A stretch of DNA of 64,000 nucleotides from Poriferisodalis sp965203655 (GTDB taxonomy: Bacteria; Actinomycetota; Acidimicrobiia; Acidimicrobiales; Poriferisodalaceae). Of the stretch, positions 33,503 to 41,514 are shown piece after piece; the first letter of the stretch is position 1, and each line of letters opens with the position of its first letter. The DNA lies in assembly GCF_965203655.1 (NCBI RefSeq), contig NZ_CBDBDD010000008.1:186001-250000 (forward strand), written 5' to 3'. Made by a program: the position numbers and the translations under genes. The notes beneath the pieces were generated by a model, which was given only the letters and a program-made list of their open reading frames with translations, did no database searches and was not told the origin of the DNA.

Positions 33503-35577
33503 GGAGTTCGCACGAGGTGGACGAGCGGTCGTCATGCGTGGCGCCATGGGGTGCGCCTGGGACGCCTGTCCTTCCCGCATGGTTCATCGAAGCGCTGGGA
33601 GATCACCCGCTGCCATCGGTTGTTGCGAGTCTGCCCGAGCTCAGGACGTTCGCGGACCTCGGCAGCTACTGGCAGGTCGTTGAGGAGCCCCTTGACCGAG
33701 CTCGCTCCCAACAACTCGTGGCCGCGGCACGGCAGGTAGCGGGAAGCGGTCGATTGGAGGCGATTCCGGCAGGGGTCTCAGCCGACGAGCTTGCTGCTCT
33801 GCCGGTGTCAGTTCGGGCCTTGAATGTGATTCGGCGCAGCAACTTGCTGCCGAGCGCGAAGCATGTGACTGCTGAACAGCTTCTTCAGCTTCCGAATTTC
33901 GGCTTCACCACACTCATCGACCTGCTGTGCGTGTTGGAGGCGGCGGGACCGCTTGAGACAGCACAGCGCCAGACCGTCAGAGGCTCTCTGGCGGTGCCGG
34001 ACGAGGACGTGGCGGTATGGGCCGGCGCGCCCGTTCTGGTGGAGGGCCTCCTGCCAGCCCTGGCCGCCGCTCGAGATGTGCTCGGTTGCCGAACCGCCGC
34101 TGATGCGATTCGCTCCCCTCGGTTTGTGGAGATGCTCACCGAGGTCGACACGCTTGAGAACCTGGACAGGCTTGAACTTGATGAGCTTCCGGCCGATATC
34201 GGGCCTGTAGCGGAGTTGATCGGTGCAGTCAGGCGCGTCGAAGCGGAGCACGATCCCGAGGATGTCGACCTCTTCATCCGCCACAAAGTCGAGCGATCAG
34301 TCACACTTGCGCAGCTCGGCGAAGAGCGCGGTGTGACGCGCGAGCGCGTCCGGCAGCTCGAGGCCAAGGTCGCGAGGGCTCTGGACGCCTATGGAGGCCA
34401 ACATGCGGAGGTGATCGCCTCCTTGGTGCATGCCGAGTTGCCTCCGATCGTCGAAAGCACTTCGGTGGCCGAGCGAATCAACGCTATGTTGCAGCCCGCT
34501 GTCGAGGCTGCGGAAGACGAAGCGAGCGAACCGGCCAAGTTCCTGCCTCAGTATCTCGTTACGGCACGGCTCGCGCTGTCCTACGTGGGTTCGCTCGCTC
34601 TCAGCGACGCAGGCCAGCAGCTACTGGGCGCACTGTCTGGCGCTGTTGCGGCCGAGGTGGATGACGTTGGGCTCATAGATCTGCAGTCGATTGTTGCCCG
34701 CGAATTTCCGCATGGCTTGTCCATGCTCGATGAGCTCGTTGAATTGTTGGGGCTCACGCGCATCGGCGAACACGTGGCTCTGCGAGACACGCTGCGCGCG
34801 CGTGCAAAGCTCGCCCTCCTCGACATAGGCCGTCCCGCAACAAAGGAAGAGATCGCGGCCGTAGGGGGACTGGCGCTCGGCACACTCAGTAGCACGCTTT
34901 CGAACATTGAGTCGATCGCCCGGGCCGACAAAGAGAAATGGGGACTCACTGCATGGATCGACGATGTCTACGAGGGCATCCCCGCGGAAATCCAGCAGCG
35001 AATCGACCAGCATGGGGGCGCGGTGCCACTGAGCTTCCTCATTCAGGACATCCCTGAGCGATTCGGTGTCACTGAGGCCAGCGTCCGATCCTATGTCGCG
35101 TCTCGGCAATTCGAGGTCGTTGACGGCATGGTGAGCGTTGCGGACGAGAGCAGTGTCACGTACAGACCGGTTGAAGATGTCGCGACACGGAATGCGGATG
35201 GCGACCTCAGTTGGGACTTCAAGGTTGAGGCCAGGTACTTCGACGGCTTCTCGATTACGGGCTTCCCCCCCGAGCTAGCTCGCGAACTTGGCTGCGGTCC
35301 CAATGACCGGCGCGATGTACCTGTCACGGCGCCTGCAGGGTGCGGCACAGTGAGTGTCATTTGGAGGCTGACATCTGTTAACGGAACCGCGGAGATCGGT
35401 AGAGCCCGAGAAGCGCTGGCCGGGATTGGTGTCACAGCGGGTGCTCAAGCGCGCCTCGTCATCGCGCGCCACGGATCAGTTCGGTTTGAGCAGGTCGAAT
35501 CGAGTGATGAGCTGCACCGCTCATCCGTGGCCAACGATCTCCTGGAGCGACTCAAGAGCCGGCGGCGGATCAGCTGA
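33490..35577 (+). CDS. Sigma-region-4 / RNAP-alpha-CTD-like DNA-binding protein of the phosphorothioation operon
   Basis: Up to 695 residues; GTG 33490 overlaps sspD, but the first 25 residues may not be translated (GTG 33517 is an alternative). Two recognisable DNA-binding elements are present. The first is QLLQLPNFGFTTLIDLLCVL (about 129-148), like the helix-hairpin-helix of the RNAP alpha C-terminal domain. The second is TLAQLGEERGVTRERVRQLE (about 271-290), the hallmark of sigma-70 region 4. A third weaker winged-helix-like stretch (about 515-540) and a beta-rich C-terminus follow. No catalytic motif is seen. It could recruit or block RNA polymerase or recognise DNA for the effector. Its stop directly abuts the next start. 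Confidence 0.7.
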   Translation: MRAVGSSHEVDERSSCVAPWGAPGTPVLPAWFIEALGDHPLPSVVASLPELRTFADLGSYWQVVEEPLDRARSQQLVAAARQVAGSGRLEAIPAGVSADELAALPVSVRALNVIRRSNLLPSAKHVTAEQLLQLPNFGFTTLIDLLCVLEAAGPLETAQRQTVRGSLAVPDEDVAVWAGAPVLVEGLLPALAAARDVLGCRTAADAIRSPRFVEMLTEVDTLENLDRLELDELPADIGPVAELIGAVRRVEAEHDPEDVDLFIRHKVERSVTLAQLGEERGVTRERVRQLEAKVARALDAYGGQHAEVIASLVHAELPPIVESTSVAERINAMLQPAVEAAEDEASEPAKFLPQYLVTARLALSYVGSLALSDAGQQLLGALSGAVAAEVDDVGLIDLQSIVAREFPHGLSMLDELVELLGLTRIGEHVALRDTLRARAKLALLDIGRPATKEEIAAVGGLALGTLSSTLSNIESIARADKEKWGLTAWIDDVYEGIPAEIQQRIDQHGGAVPLSFLIQDIPERFGVTEASVRSYVASRQFEVVDGMVSVADESSVTYRPVEDVATRNADGDLSWDFKVEARYFDGFSITGFPPELARELGCGPNDRRDVPVTAPAGCGTVSVIWRLTSVNGTAEIGRAREALAGIGVTAGAQARLVIARHGSVRFEQVESSDELHRSSVANDLLERLKSRRRIS

Positions 35578-37797
35578 ATGCTCTCCGACGTCTCGACCCT
35601 CCGACGGAGCTTCTACAAGCTGCCCGAGAATCCCTTCGCTCGCGAAATCCTCATTCCCGCCTTTCGAGAGGCGCGTTCGGTGCGAGGCGTATTCGGTTGG
35701 TTCAGCGCTGGCTGGATTTCCAAGCTTGCTCCTGGACTCGCGATCTATCTGCAGCACCCAGAGACCAGAACAATCGAAATGACGATCTCGCCGACGCTGT
35801 ATGAGCCTGAGCGCCGGGTCGTAGAGCAGGTGGTCGAACTCAGCGACGACGAGGCTGCGCATCGGGTGTCAGAGGTGTTCTCGCATGGTCGCAGCGATGT
35901 CGGAGCGCTGAGCCGTCATGCTCTTGACTGCCTCGGCTGGATGCTCGCAACGCGCCAACTCAAGCTCCGAATTGCAGTGCCCCAGCCCGGTTCCAACTTC
36001 CACCCGAAGATGTGGGGCTTCGGTGACGACCGCGACTACGTAATCGTCAACGGCTCGGGAAATGCCACCGGACACGGTGTCGTCGGCGGTGTGGAACAGA
36101 TGACGGTCACCGTGAGCTGGGATGGCCACGACGCCGAAGTGTTCCAACGAGCCAAGTCTGCCTTGGATGACTGGTCCTATGGCCGGAGCATTGGCATTAG
36201 TCGGGTGTTCGACCTGCCCGAGGCTGTCGAGGCGCGCATCATCGAGACTGCACCGGATGTTGCCCCGAGAGAGTCCGACTACTTCGATGCCGCGGAGGCA
36301 GACGGTAACCCGAGCTGGGCGGCGGATCCACACGAGTCTCTGCGCCGCCGGTTCGCCGGCGCAGCAATGGCCGCCTCACCTGCGCTCCAAGTACCTGACT
36401 GGCTGCGTTGGAGGGACGGTGACTTTAGCCATCAGGGCGAAGCGGTCGACGCATGGGAAGGCGCTGAACCCCCCGAGCGCGGGATCTTGGAAATGGCCAC
36501 TGGCGCTGGCAAGACCCTCACGGCACTCGTTTGCGCGACACGTGTGCAGCAACGGGCTCCCGACCGGCCCCTGCTCGTAGTGATCTCGACGCCATCGCGG
36601 GCGCTCGTCGCCCAGTGGCGTTCCGAGATTGCGAAGTTCGGCCTTCGTGCCGTTGCGCCAGCACTTGAGTCGAATGCAGACATGGCATTGGGCCGCGCGA
36701 TGAGGCAGCTACGGCAAGGCGGCACCGTGGCAGTTGTCATCACCAATGTGATGTTGTGTGACCCACGGTTCCAGTCGACCATCGAAGACGCCCATGGGAA
36801 CGCGAGCCTGCTTTTGGTAGCCGATGAAGCCCATGGTCTAGGTGCCGATGGATTCGTAAGGAACAAGCCCGAGTTCTTCGAGAAGCGATTGGCACTGACG
36901 GCGACACCAATTCGTCAATACGACCCTGATGGGACCGAAGAAGTCTTCGACTATTTCGGTGAACCCGTATATCAGTTTGGCTTGGACCGTGCAATCGGAT
37001 TCTGCTTGACACCGTACAGATACTATGTACACGCCGCAACACTTGGTGAGGATGAGCTTGACGAGTTCCTCATGCTTACGAAGCGTATCGGCGCCGCAAT
37101 TGGGCAGGATGATGAGGAACGTCGTGATGCGCTCTTGATTCGGCGGCGACGTATCATCGAGACGACAGAGGCCAAGTACGCCCTTCTGAGAAAAGTACTT
37201 GAAGCCCGTGGAACCCGAGAGCTCTCGCACGCTCTCATCTACGCATCGGCAAAAGACCCTGAGCAGTACGAACGAATCGCTGCGCTGCTGGACGAACTTG
37301 GGATCCGGTGGGCAGGGATCACTCAGGCCACATCGTCGAACGCTATTCGTAAAACGTTCGAGGCTTTTGCAGCAGGAGGATTTCAGATCCTGCTCGCCAA
37401 GAGGCTGCTGGACGAAGGGGTCGACATTCCATCCACCCGAGAAGCCTTCATCGTGGCTTCATCATCCGTCGAGCGTGAATGGATCCAGCGCCGGGGCCGT
37501 GTCCTTCGACGACACCGAGACAAGCCGTTTGCGGTCATCCACGACTTCCTAGGACTACCTCCAGCACGGCTCGTGTCTTCGACGCCGTCGGTGAGGTCGA
37601 TCATCGATACCGAGGTGAGCCGAGCCTATGCCTTCGCTCAGCACGCTGACAATCCGACGGGCACAGCGGGCGTGTTCGCCAACATAGGTGAGATACGCGA
37701 AGTATTCTGGCCATCGGCCTCGGCAGGCCAGTCCCACTTACAGCATCCAGGTGACACGTATGTCGCCCCAGGAACGCCCCAAGGAAACCCATGGTAA
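35578..37797 (+). CDS. PLD-like nuclease domain fused to a superfamily 2 helicase
   Basis: 739 residues. The N-terminal 250 residues have one phospholipase-D motif, FHPKMWGFGDD then VIVNGSGNATG (about 141-165). The helicase follows: Q-like FSHQGEAVDAWE, Walker A ATGAGKTLTAL (about 305), DEAH box ADEAHGLG (about 417), motif III LTATPIRQY, motif V LLAKRLLDEGVD and motif VI QRRGRVLRRH. This architecture is that of PLD-helicases, including a family I recall as a Dnd-linked restriction enzyme. It should translocate on and cut DNA lacking the modification. It is the best candidate effector of the operon. It overlaps the next small gene by 7 bases. Confidence 0.82.
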   Translation: MLSDVSTLRRSFYKLPENPFAREILIPAFREARSVRGVFGWFSAGWISKLAPGLAIYLQHPETRTIEMTISPTLYEPERRVVEQVVELSDDEAAHRVSEVFSHGRSDVGALSRHALDCLGWMLATRQLKLRIAVPQPGSNFHPKMWGFGDDRDYVIVNGSGNATGHGVVGGVEQMTVTVSWDGHDAEVFQRAKSALDDWSYGRSIGISRVFDLPEAVEARIIETAPDVAPRESDYFDAAEADGNPSWAADPHESLRRRFAGAAMAASPALQVPDWLRWRDGDFSHQGEAVDAWEGAEPPERGILEMATGAGKTLTALVCATRVQQRAPDRPLLVVISTPSRALVAQWRSEIAKFGLRAVAPALESNADMALGRAMRQLRQGGTVAVVITNVMLCDPRFQSTIEDAHGNASLLLVADEAHGLGADGFVRNKPEFFEKRLALTATPIRQYDPDGTEEVFDYFGEPVYQFGLDRAIGFCLTPYRYYVHAATLGEDELDEFLMLTKRIGAAIGQDDEERRDALLIRRRRIIETTEAKYALLRKVLEARGTRELSHALIYASAKDPEQYERIAALLDELGIRWAGITQATSSNAIRKTFEAFAAGGFQILLAKRLLDEGVDIPSTREAFIVASSSVEREWIQRRGRVLRRHRDKPFAVIHDFLGLPPARLVSSTPSVRSIIDTEVSRAYAFAQHADNPTGTAGVFANIGEIREVFWPSASAGQSHLQHPGDTYVAPGTPQGNPW

Positions 37798-37994
37798 GCA
37801 ACTTCGAGCGAATCTTTGACGAGATCACCGATCAGGCCAATCAAGTGCCTGAGCACTTCGACGCAGATGCCCTCGTGGCACTCGCCATGGAGATCGTAGA
37901 TCAGGAAGATAGGCATACGACAAAACAAGTGAACATCAAGCAGATCGTCGAGAACCTGATCGAACAAACCGCCAACTCTGAGCAGTCGTCGTGA
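37791..37994 (+). CDS. 67-residue acidic helical protein of unknown function
   Basis: ATG 37791 lies in the end of the helicase gene and the stop overlaps the SMC-like gene by 4 bases, so it is bracketed by translational coupling on both sides, which is good evidence that it is real. The sequence is acidic and alpha-helical by pattern (NFERIFDEITDQANQV, NIKQIVENLIEQT) without cysteines, signal or known motif. It might be a small adaptor or assembly subunit between the helicase and the SMC-like ATPase. I do not recognise a family. Confidence 0.65.
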   Translation: MVSNFERIFDEITDQANQVPEHFDADALVALAMEIVDQEDRHTTKQVNIKQIVENLIEQTANSEQSS

Positions 37995-40186
37995 TCCGGT
38001 TCACGCGCATAGAGATCCAGAACTTCGTTTGCTTTGAGGATGTCGTCGTTGAGCCATCCCTCGAGCCGGATCGGCCGCTCACAGTTATCCGCGCGGAGAA
38101 TGCGTCTGGCAAGACGACATTCCTGCGTGCAGTCCGTTGGGGAATGTATGGAGAGCAGGGCCTGCCGGGTGACCTGACGAGCTTTGGGACCCACCCGACA
38201 TTCTGGGAGCCAACGAAGTCGGGGATTGACACGCGTGTGGCCATTGAGTTCACGTCCGACGGCTCAACTAGGCACGACGCCTCTCCGGGAACTGCAGAAA
38301 CCAAATATCGACTCATCCGAACAGTGCGCACTATTGCAAGGGATGGGGATCCCGGTTATCAACGGATCAACGAGACAGCCCAGCTAATGGTTCAGAGCCA
38401 CGGTGGGACGTGGGAGGCACACACGTACGGTGTGGATCACGTCATCGGTCAGCTGCTCCCGTGGGAGCTCCGAGATTTCTTCGTGATGGATGCCGATGAG
38501 GCTTCGGAGTTCGTTGGCGGCAGCGAGAGTATGACGATTAGCCGCAGCGAGGTCGAGAAAAAGACGACGTATGCCATCAATGCGCTGTTGGGGATTGAGG
38601 TGTTTCGGCGGGCGGCCCGTCGTGTAGCCGACGCAGAGCGTTCATTTGGCGCCAAAGCGACTAAGGCCATCGGCGATTCCGATTTGGATGAGATGCAGGC
38701 CACGCTGGATGAGACTCGACGTCAGTTCGAGGAAGTAGCAGAAAAGGAACGCGAGGGCGAGCGCGCACTCGCGAACCTAAAGGACAGCCGCACAAAACTA
38801 CGCGAGCGCCTAGGCGAAGAGCTAAAGGGTGTTGGCGCACTCGGAGAGCTCAGGAAGCGGCTTGAAGAGAACGAGCGCGAGATGAATCGGGCTACCAAAG
38901 ACCATGAGCGAGCATTGGTATCGCTTGGAGGTCGATTGGAAACGCCGGAACTGTTTGCGCAGCTCGCTCGTTCCCGCCTAACGGCAACAATCGAGTTTCT
39001 TGAGCCGATGTACGACAGTGGCCAGATTCCTCAACGCCATCTGTTCTTCGTCCGTCAGCTCCTGGATATGGGGCGGTGTATCTGTGGGGAGGATCTTTCC
39101 CGGCCTGGTGCACACCGCAATCATGTCGAGAATCGACTTGCTGACTCGCAAGCAGACGCAGAGCGGGCCAACTTCCTCGGACACATCTTCGACTCAGCCC
39201 GCGAGCTCCTGCAGTTGGCCGACGGTACGGATTGGCCAAGTGAGACATCTGACGCCGAGGGTTTGCTCGCCGAGACGGAGCAGAGGTTGTCGGACCTTCG
39301 AATTGACCGCAAAGACATCGATGACAAGCTTCAGTCAGTGGAGCATTCCGAGATCACGTTGATCCAAGAGGAAATCGAAGCTCTTGACGCTCAGATCGAC
39401 CGACTTATTGCTGAAAACTCGGAATATGCTAATCGACTCCCGGGACTACGCACCGCAGTAGACGCTCTCAACAAGCAGATTCACGCGCGGCAAAACAGTG
39501 AGATCGCCGCAGCGGCGCATCGGCGAGCTGAAGATCTTGCGGGAGTGATCCACCGGATCCTGACGAACGCCTACGAAGCCATCCAAGACGACCAGGTTGC
39601 CGATCTCTCCAGCGAAATGAACCGGCTCTTCGCAATCATGGTTGACAACGTTACGGAAGCCGAGGCAGACACTAGTCAGGCAGGCAAGGAGACGATCAGG
39701 ACGATCGCCCAGGTAGGCGTGCGTCCCGTGCTAGGGGGAGGATTTGAAATCTTCGCGATCAACAACCACGGGCGCGACAAGCCACATATTGAGATCAATG
39801 GCGCAAGTCGCCGAGTGATCGCGCTTGCTTTCGTGCTGGCGTTGTGCAGCGAATCTGGAACCCGCGCTCCGCTGGTGGCCGATTCTCTCTTGAACATGAT
39901 GTCTGGTGCCGTGCGCCGGAATACGCTTAAAACTACTGCTGATAAATCTGGACAGCCGATTCTTCTTCTAACAGGCGCCGATCTTGAAGCCGACACCGAA
40001 GTGAACATAGTCAGTGAGAAGGCTGGCGCTACTTACACTTTGACCGCACAGTGGCACGGTGAGGTTGTGAACCAGACTGACTCCAGAGCCATCAGTCTCG
40101 TGTGCTCGTGTGGGCCAAGACAGTATTGCGATGTATGCGAACGTGCGGGGCAGGCAAATCGCCCAGGCTGGTCCCGGAGGAGGTAG
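37991..40186 (+). CDS. DndD-like SMC/Rad50-type ATPase
   Basis: 731 residues from GTG 37991. IEIQNFVCFEDVVV then a variant Walker A AENASGKT (residues 35-42; the first Gly is Ala). A long coiled coil (about 220-330 and 420-510) is interrupted by a CxC-type hinge MGRCICGEDL (about 360), recalling the Rad50/DndD zinc hook. The C-terminal ATPase half has NGASRRVIALAFVLAL and APLVADSLLNMMSG, like the PLVIDTPL Walker B of DndD. It ends with a CxC plus CxxC cluster (VCSCGPRQYCDVC, about 705-720). In Dnd systems DndD is part of modification; here, beside an intact Ssp core, it may belong to restriction. This reassignment is inference. Confidence 0.8.
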   Translation: MIRFTRIEIQNFVCFEDVVVEPSLEPDRPLTVIRAENASGKTTFLRAVRWGMYGEQGLPGDLTSFGTHPTFWEPTKSGIDTRVAIEFTSDGSTRHDASPGTAETKYRLIRTVRTIARDGDPGYQRINETAQLMVQSHGGTWEAHTYGVDHVIGQLLPWELRDFFVMDADEASEFVGGSESMTISRSEVEKKTTYAINALLGIEVFRRAARRVADAERSFGAKATKAIGDSDLDEMQATLDETRRQFEEVAEKEREGERALANLKDSRTKLRERLGEELKGVGALGELRKRLEENEREMNRATKDHERALVSLGGRLETPELFAQLARSRLTATIEFLEPMYDSGQIPQRHLFFVRQLLDMGRCICGEDLSRPGAHRNHVENRLADSQADAERANFLGHIFDSARELLQLADGTDWPSETSDAEGLLAETEQRLSDLRIDRKDIDDKLQSVEHSEITLIQEEIEALDAQIDRLIAENSEYANRLPGLRTAVDALNKQIHARQNSEIAAAAHRRAEDLAGVIHRILTNAYEAIQDDQVADLSSEMNRLFAIMVDNVTEAEADTSQAGKETIRTIAQVGVRPVLGGGFEIFAINNHGRDKPHIEINGASRRVIALAFVLALCSESGTRAPLVADSLLNMMSGAVRRNTLKTTADKSGQPILLLTGADLEADTEVNIVSEKAGATYTLTAQWHGEVVNQTDSRAISLVCSCGPRQYCDVCERAGQANRPGWSRRR

Positions 40187-40197
40187 ATCGAGCACCT

Positions 40198-40662
40198 ATG
40201 TACTTTGCCCATATTCTTACAAATCGTAGTCATTCGCTGTATCTGCCTCAGGAGGCACGAGATGACGTCGCCCGGCTCGTATCGACTCATCAGCGAACAA
40301 AGACGAGCCGGGAGATGACGCCTTTTCGCCGGCAGGTTGACTTCTGGCTACTTTGTCTCGGCGTTGCCTTAGCTGACGATCTCCAGCCGAGAGAGGGGGC
40401 ACCTGCCACGTGGGGCTACAAGTTCGTGGACACCCGTGAAGTGCAACTTCCGAATGAGGTGTACAACCTTCTGGCAGTCGTCGCATTCGAGCAACTGGAG
40501 CACGATGCTGAACGAATCGATGATCCGGCTCAGATCGTCGACGTGGCCAACCGCCTCGCTGGCGCGGCCTGTCCGCGAGTACTCACGGAAGTGACGAGCA
40601 GGGAGCTTCGCCACAGCCCTCTTGACAAGGCTTTGGCGCTGGCACGGTCCGCGCTGCGTTGA
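40198..40662 (+). CDS. 154-residue protein, possibly the Dnd-associated small protein family
   Basis: ATG 40198 with GGAGGAGGT about 13 bases upstream; 11 bases after the SMC-like stop. The sequence MTPFRRQVDFWLLCLGVALA, VQLPNEVYNLLAVVAFEQLE and IVDVANRLAGAACPRVLTEV is that of a helical globular protein. The pattern of a PF-x-x-x-x-D-F start, a helical middle and a final YxNxG-like helix resembles my memory of the small 'Dnd-associated protein 4' group. That match is weak and untested. Last gene of the ten-gene operon; 181 bases of non-coding sequence follow. Confidence 0.6.
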   Translation: MYFAHILTNRSHSLYLPQEARDDVARLVSTHQRTKTSREMTPFRRQVDFWLLCLGVALADDLQPREGAPATWGYKFVDTREVQLPNEVYNLLAVVAFEQLEHDAERIDDPAQIVDVANRLAGAACPRVLTEVTSRELRHSPLDKALALARSALR

Positions 40663-40843
40663 ACGCACGGCCCAACCGCTTGCCAAGCGGCGCCGCTACG
40701 CCGCAGGGGGCAACTGAGCGTGACGAGCGTCGCGGGTCCAAAAGTAATTCGCATCTTGACTGATCACCAAGCTACGTTGCGTAGTCTCGGACCGATTACC
40801 CCGGTGCGGAACCTTCGGAACGGCGTGAGGGAGAGGAATCTAG

Positions 40844-41512
40844 GTGTTTCAGGATTACACGATGCGGATCGTGGCCGTTCGCGAGTGGCAGGGTGCTACG
40901 CAGGATAGGCAACAAGCCATGCTACCGACTTCGCCAGGTCTCTATGTGTGGACATTGGACCTGCGTCGCCCGCTTGGGGGATCCCGCCGCGAGAACGGTG
41001 AGTTGCTCGACGGGATCAACGACGCGCTCCATCCGCCCGTTCCTCGGCGCTTCGACGGCAAGGTCCGACCGTATACCGCGTTGTCGCTGCATGACGATCC
41101 GCCTCCTCTCAGGAAAGCGACGGTCAGTCATATCGAGGAGATGTCCTCGATGGATGACGAAATCGCGGAGTGGGCTTTATTGTGTCCCACAATTCTCCAA
41201 CGGCCGCTCTATGTTGGCAAGGCCAAGAACCTCCGAAATCGCCTCCGTGACCACCTAATGGGAAGAACTAAGCTAATCTCGCATCTGGACGGTGTTGGGC
41301 TTACTCTAAACGACTGCGCGATCATGGTGGCACAGGTCCAACCAGCGCCGACAGTCCCGACCGATGACACCGTGGTACCGGATGAATCACTTGATGATTT
41401 CGAAGAAGAATCGCTCGAAGGATTGGATTCGAACACCCGATCTCTAATTTCTGCAGCTGAGTCGCTGACTATTCGAATGAGCCGGCCGTTACTGAATGAG
41501 CGAATGGATTAA
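40844..41512 (+). CDS. GIY-YIG family nuclease
   Basis: 222 residues from GTG 40844 (GGGAGAGGAA upstream; ATG 40862 also possible). GLYVWTLDL and LQRPLYVGKAKNLRNRLRDHL form the GIY and YIG elements with the catalytic Tyr and Arg, and ISAAESLTIRMSRPLLNERM supplies the catalytic Glu and the Asn typical of the family. An acidic linker (about 180-205) precedes the last helix. It would nick or cut DNA. The 40663-40843 gap contains TTGACT at 40756-40761 but no convincing -10 box at good spacing, so a new transcript probably starts here. The stop is 2 bases before the next start. Confidence 0.8.
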   Translation: MFQDYTMRIVAVREWQGATQDRQQAMLPTSPGLYVWTLDLRRPLGGSRRENGELLDGINDALHPPVPRRFDGKVRPYTALSLHDDPPPLRKATVSHIEEMSSMDDEIAEWALLCPTILQRPLYVGKAKNLRNRLRDHLMGRTKLISHLDGVGLTLNDCAIMVAQVQPAPTVPTDDTVVPDESLDDFEEESLEGLDSNTRSLISAAESLTIRMSRPLLNERMD

Positions 41513-41514
41513 GT

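Noticed and set aside
26973..40662. BREX (type 4 with a PAPS-reductase-like BrxP) as the identity of the operon
   Set aside because: No PglZ, PglX, BrxC or BrxL-like protein is seen; DUF4007 and the desulfurase point to Ssp instead.
33490..40662. Canonical SspE or DndF/DndG/DndH among the effector genes
   Set aside because: No DUF262/DUF1524-type SspE and no DptH-size helicase; architectures differ from what I know of DndFGH.
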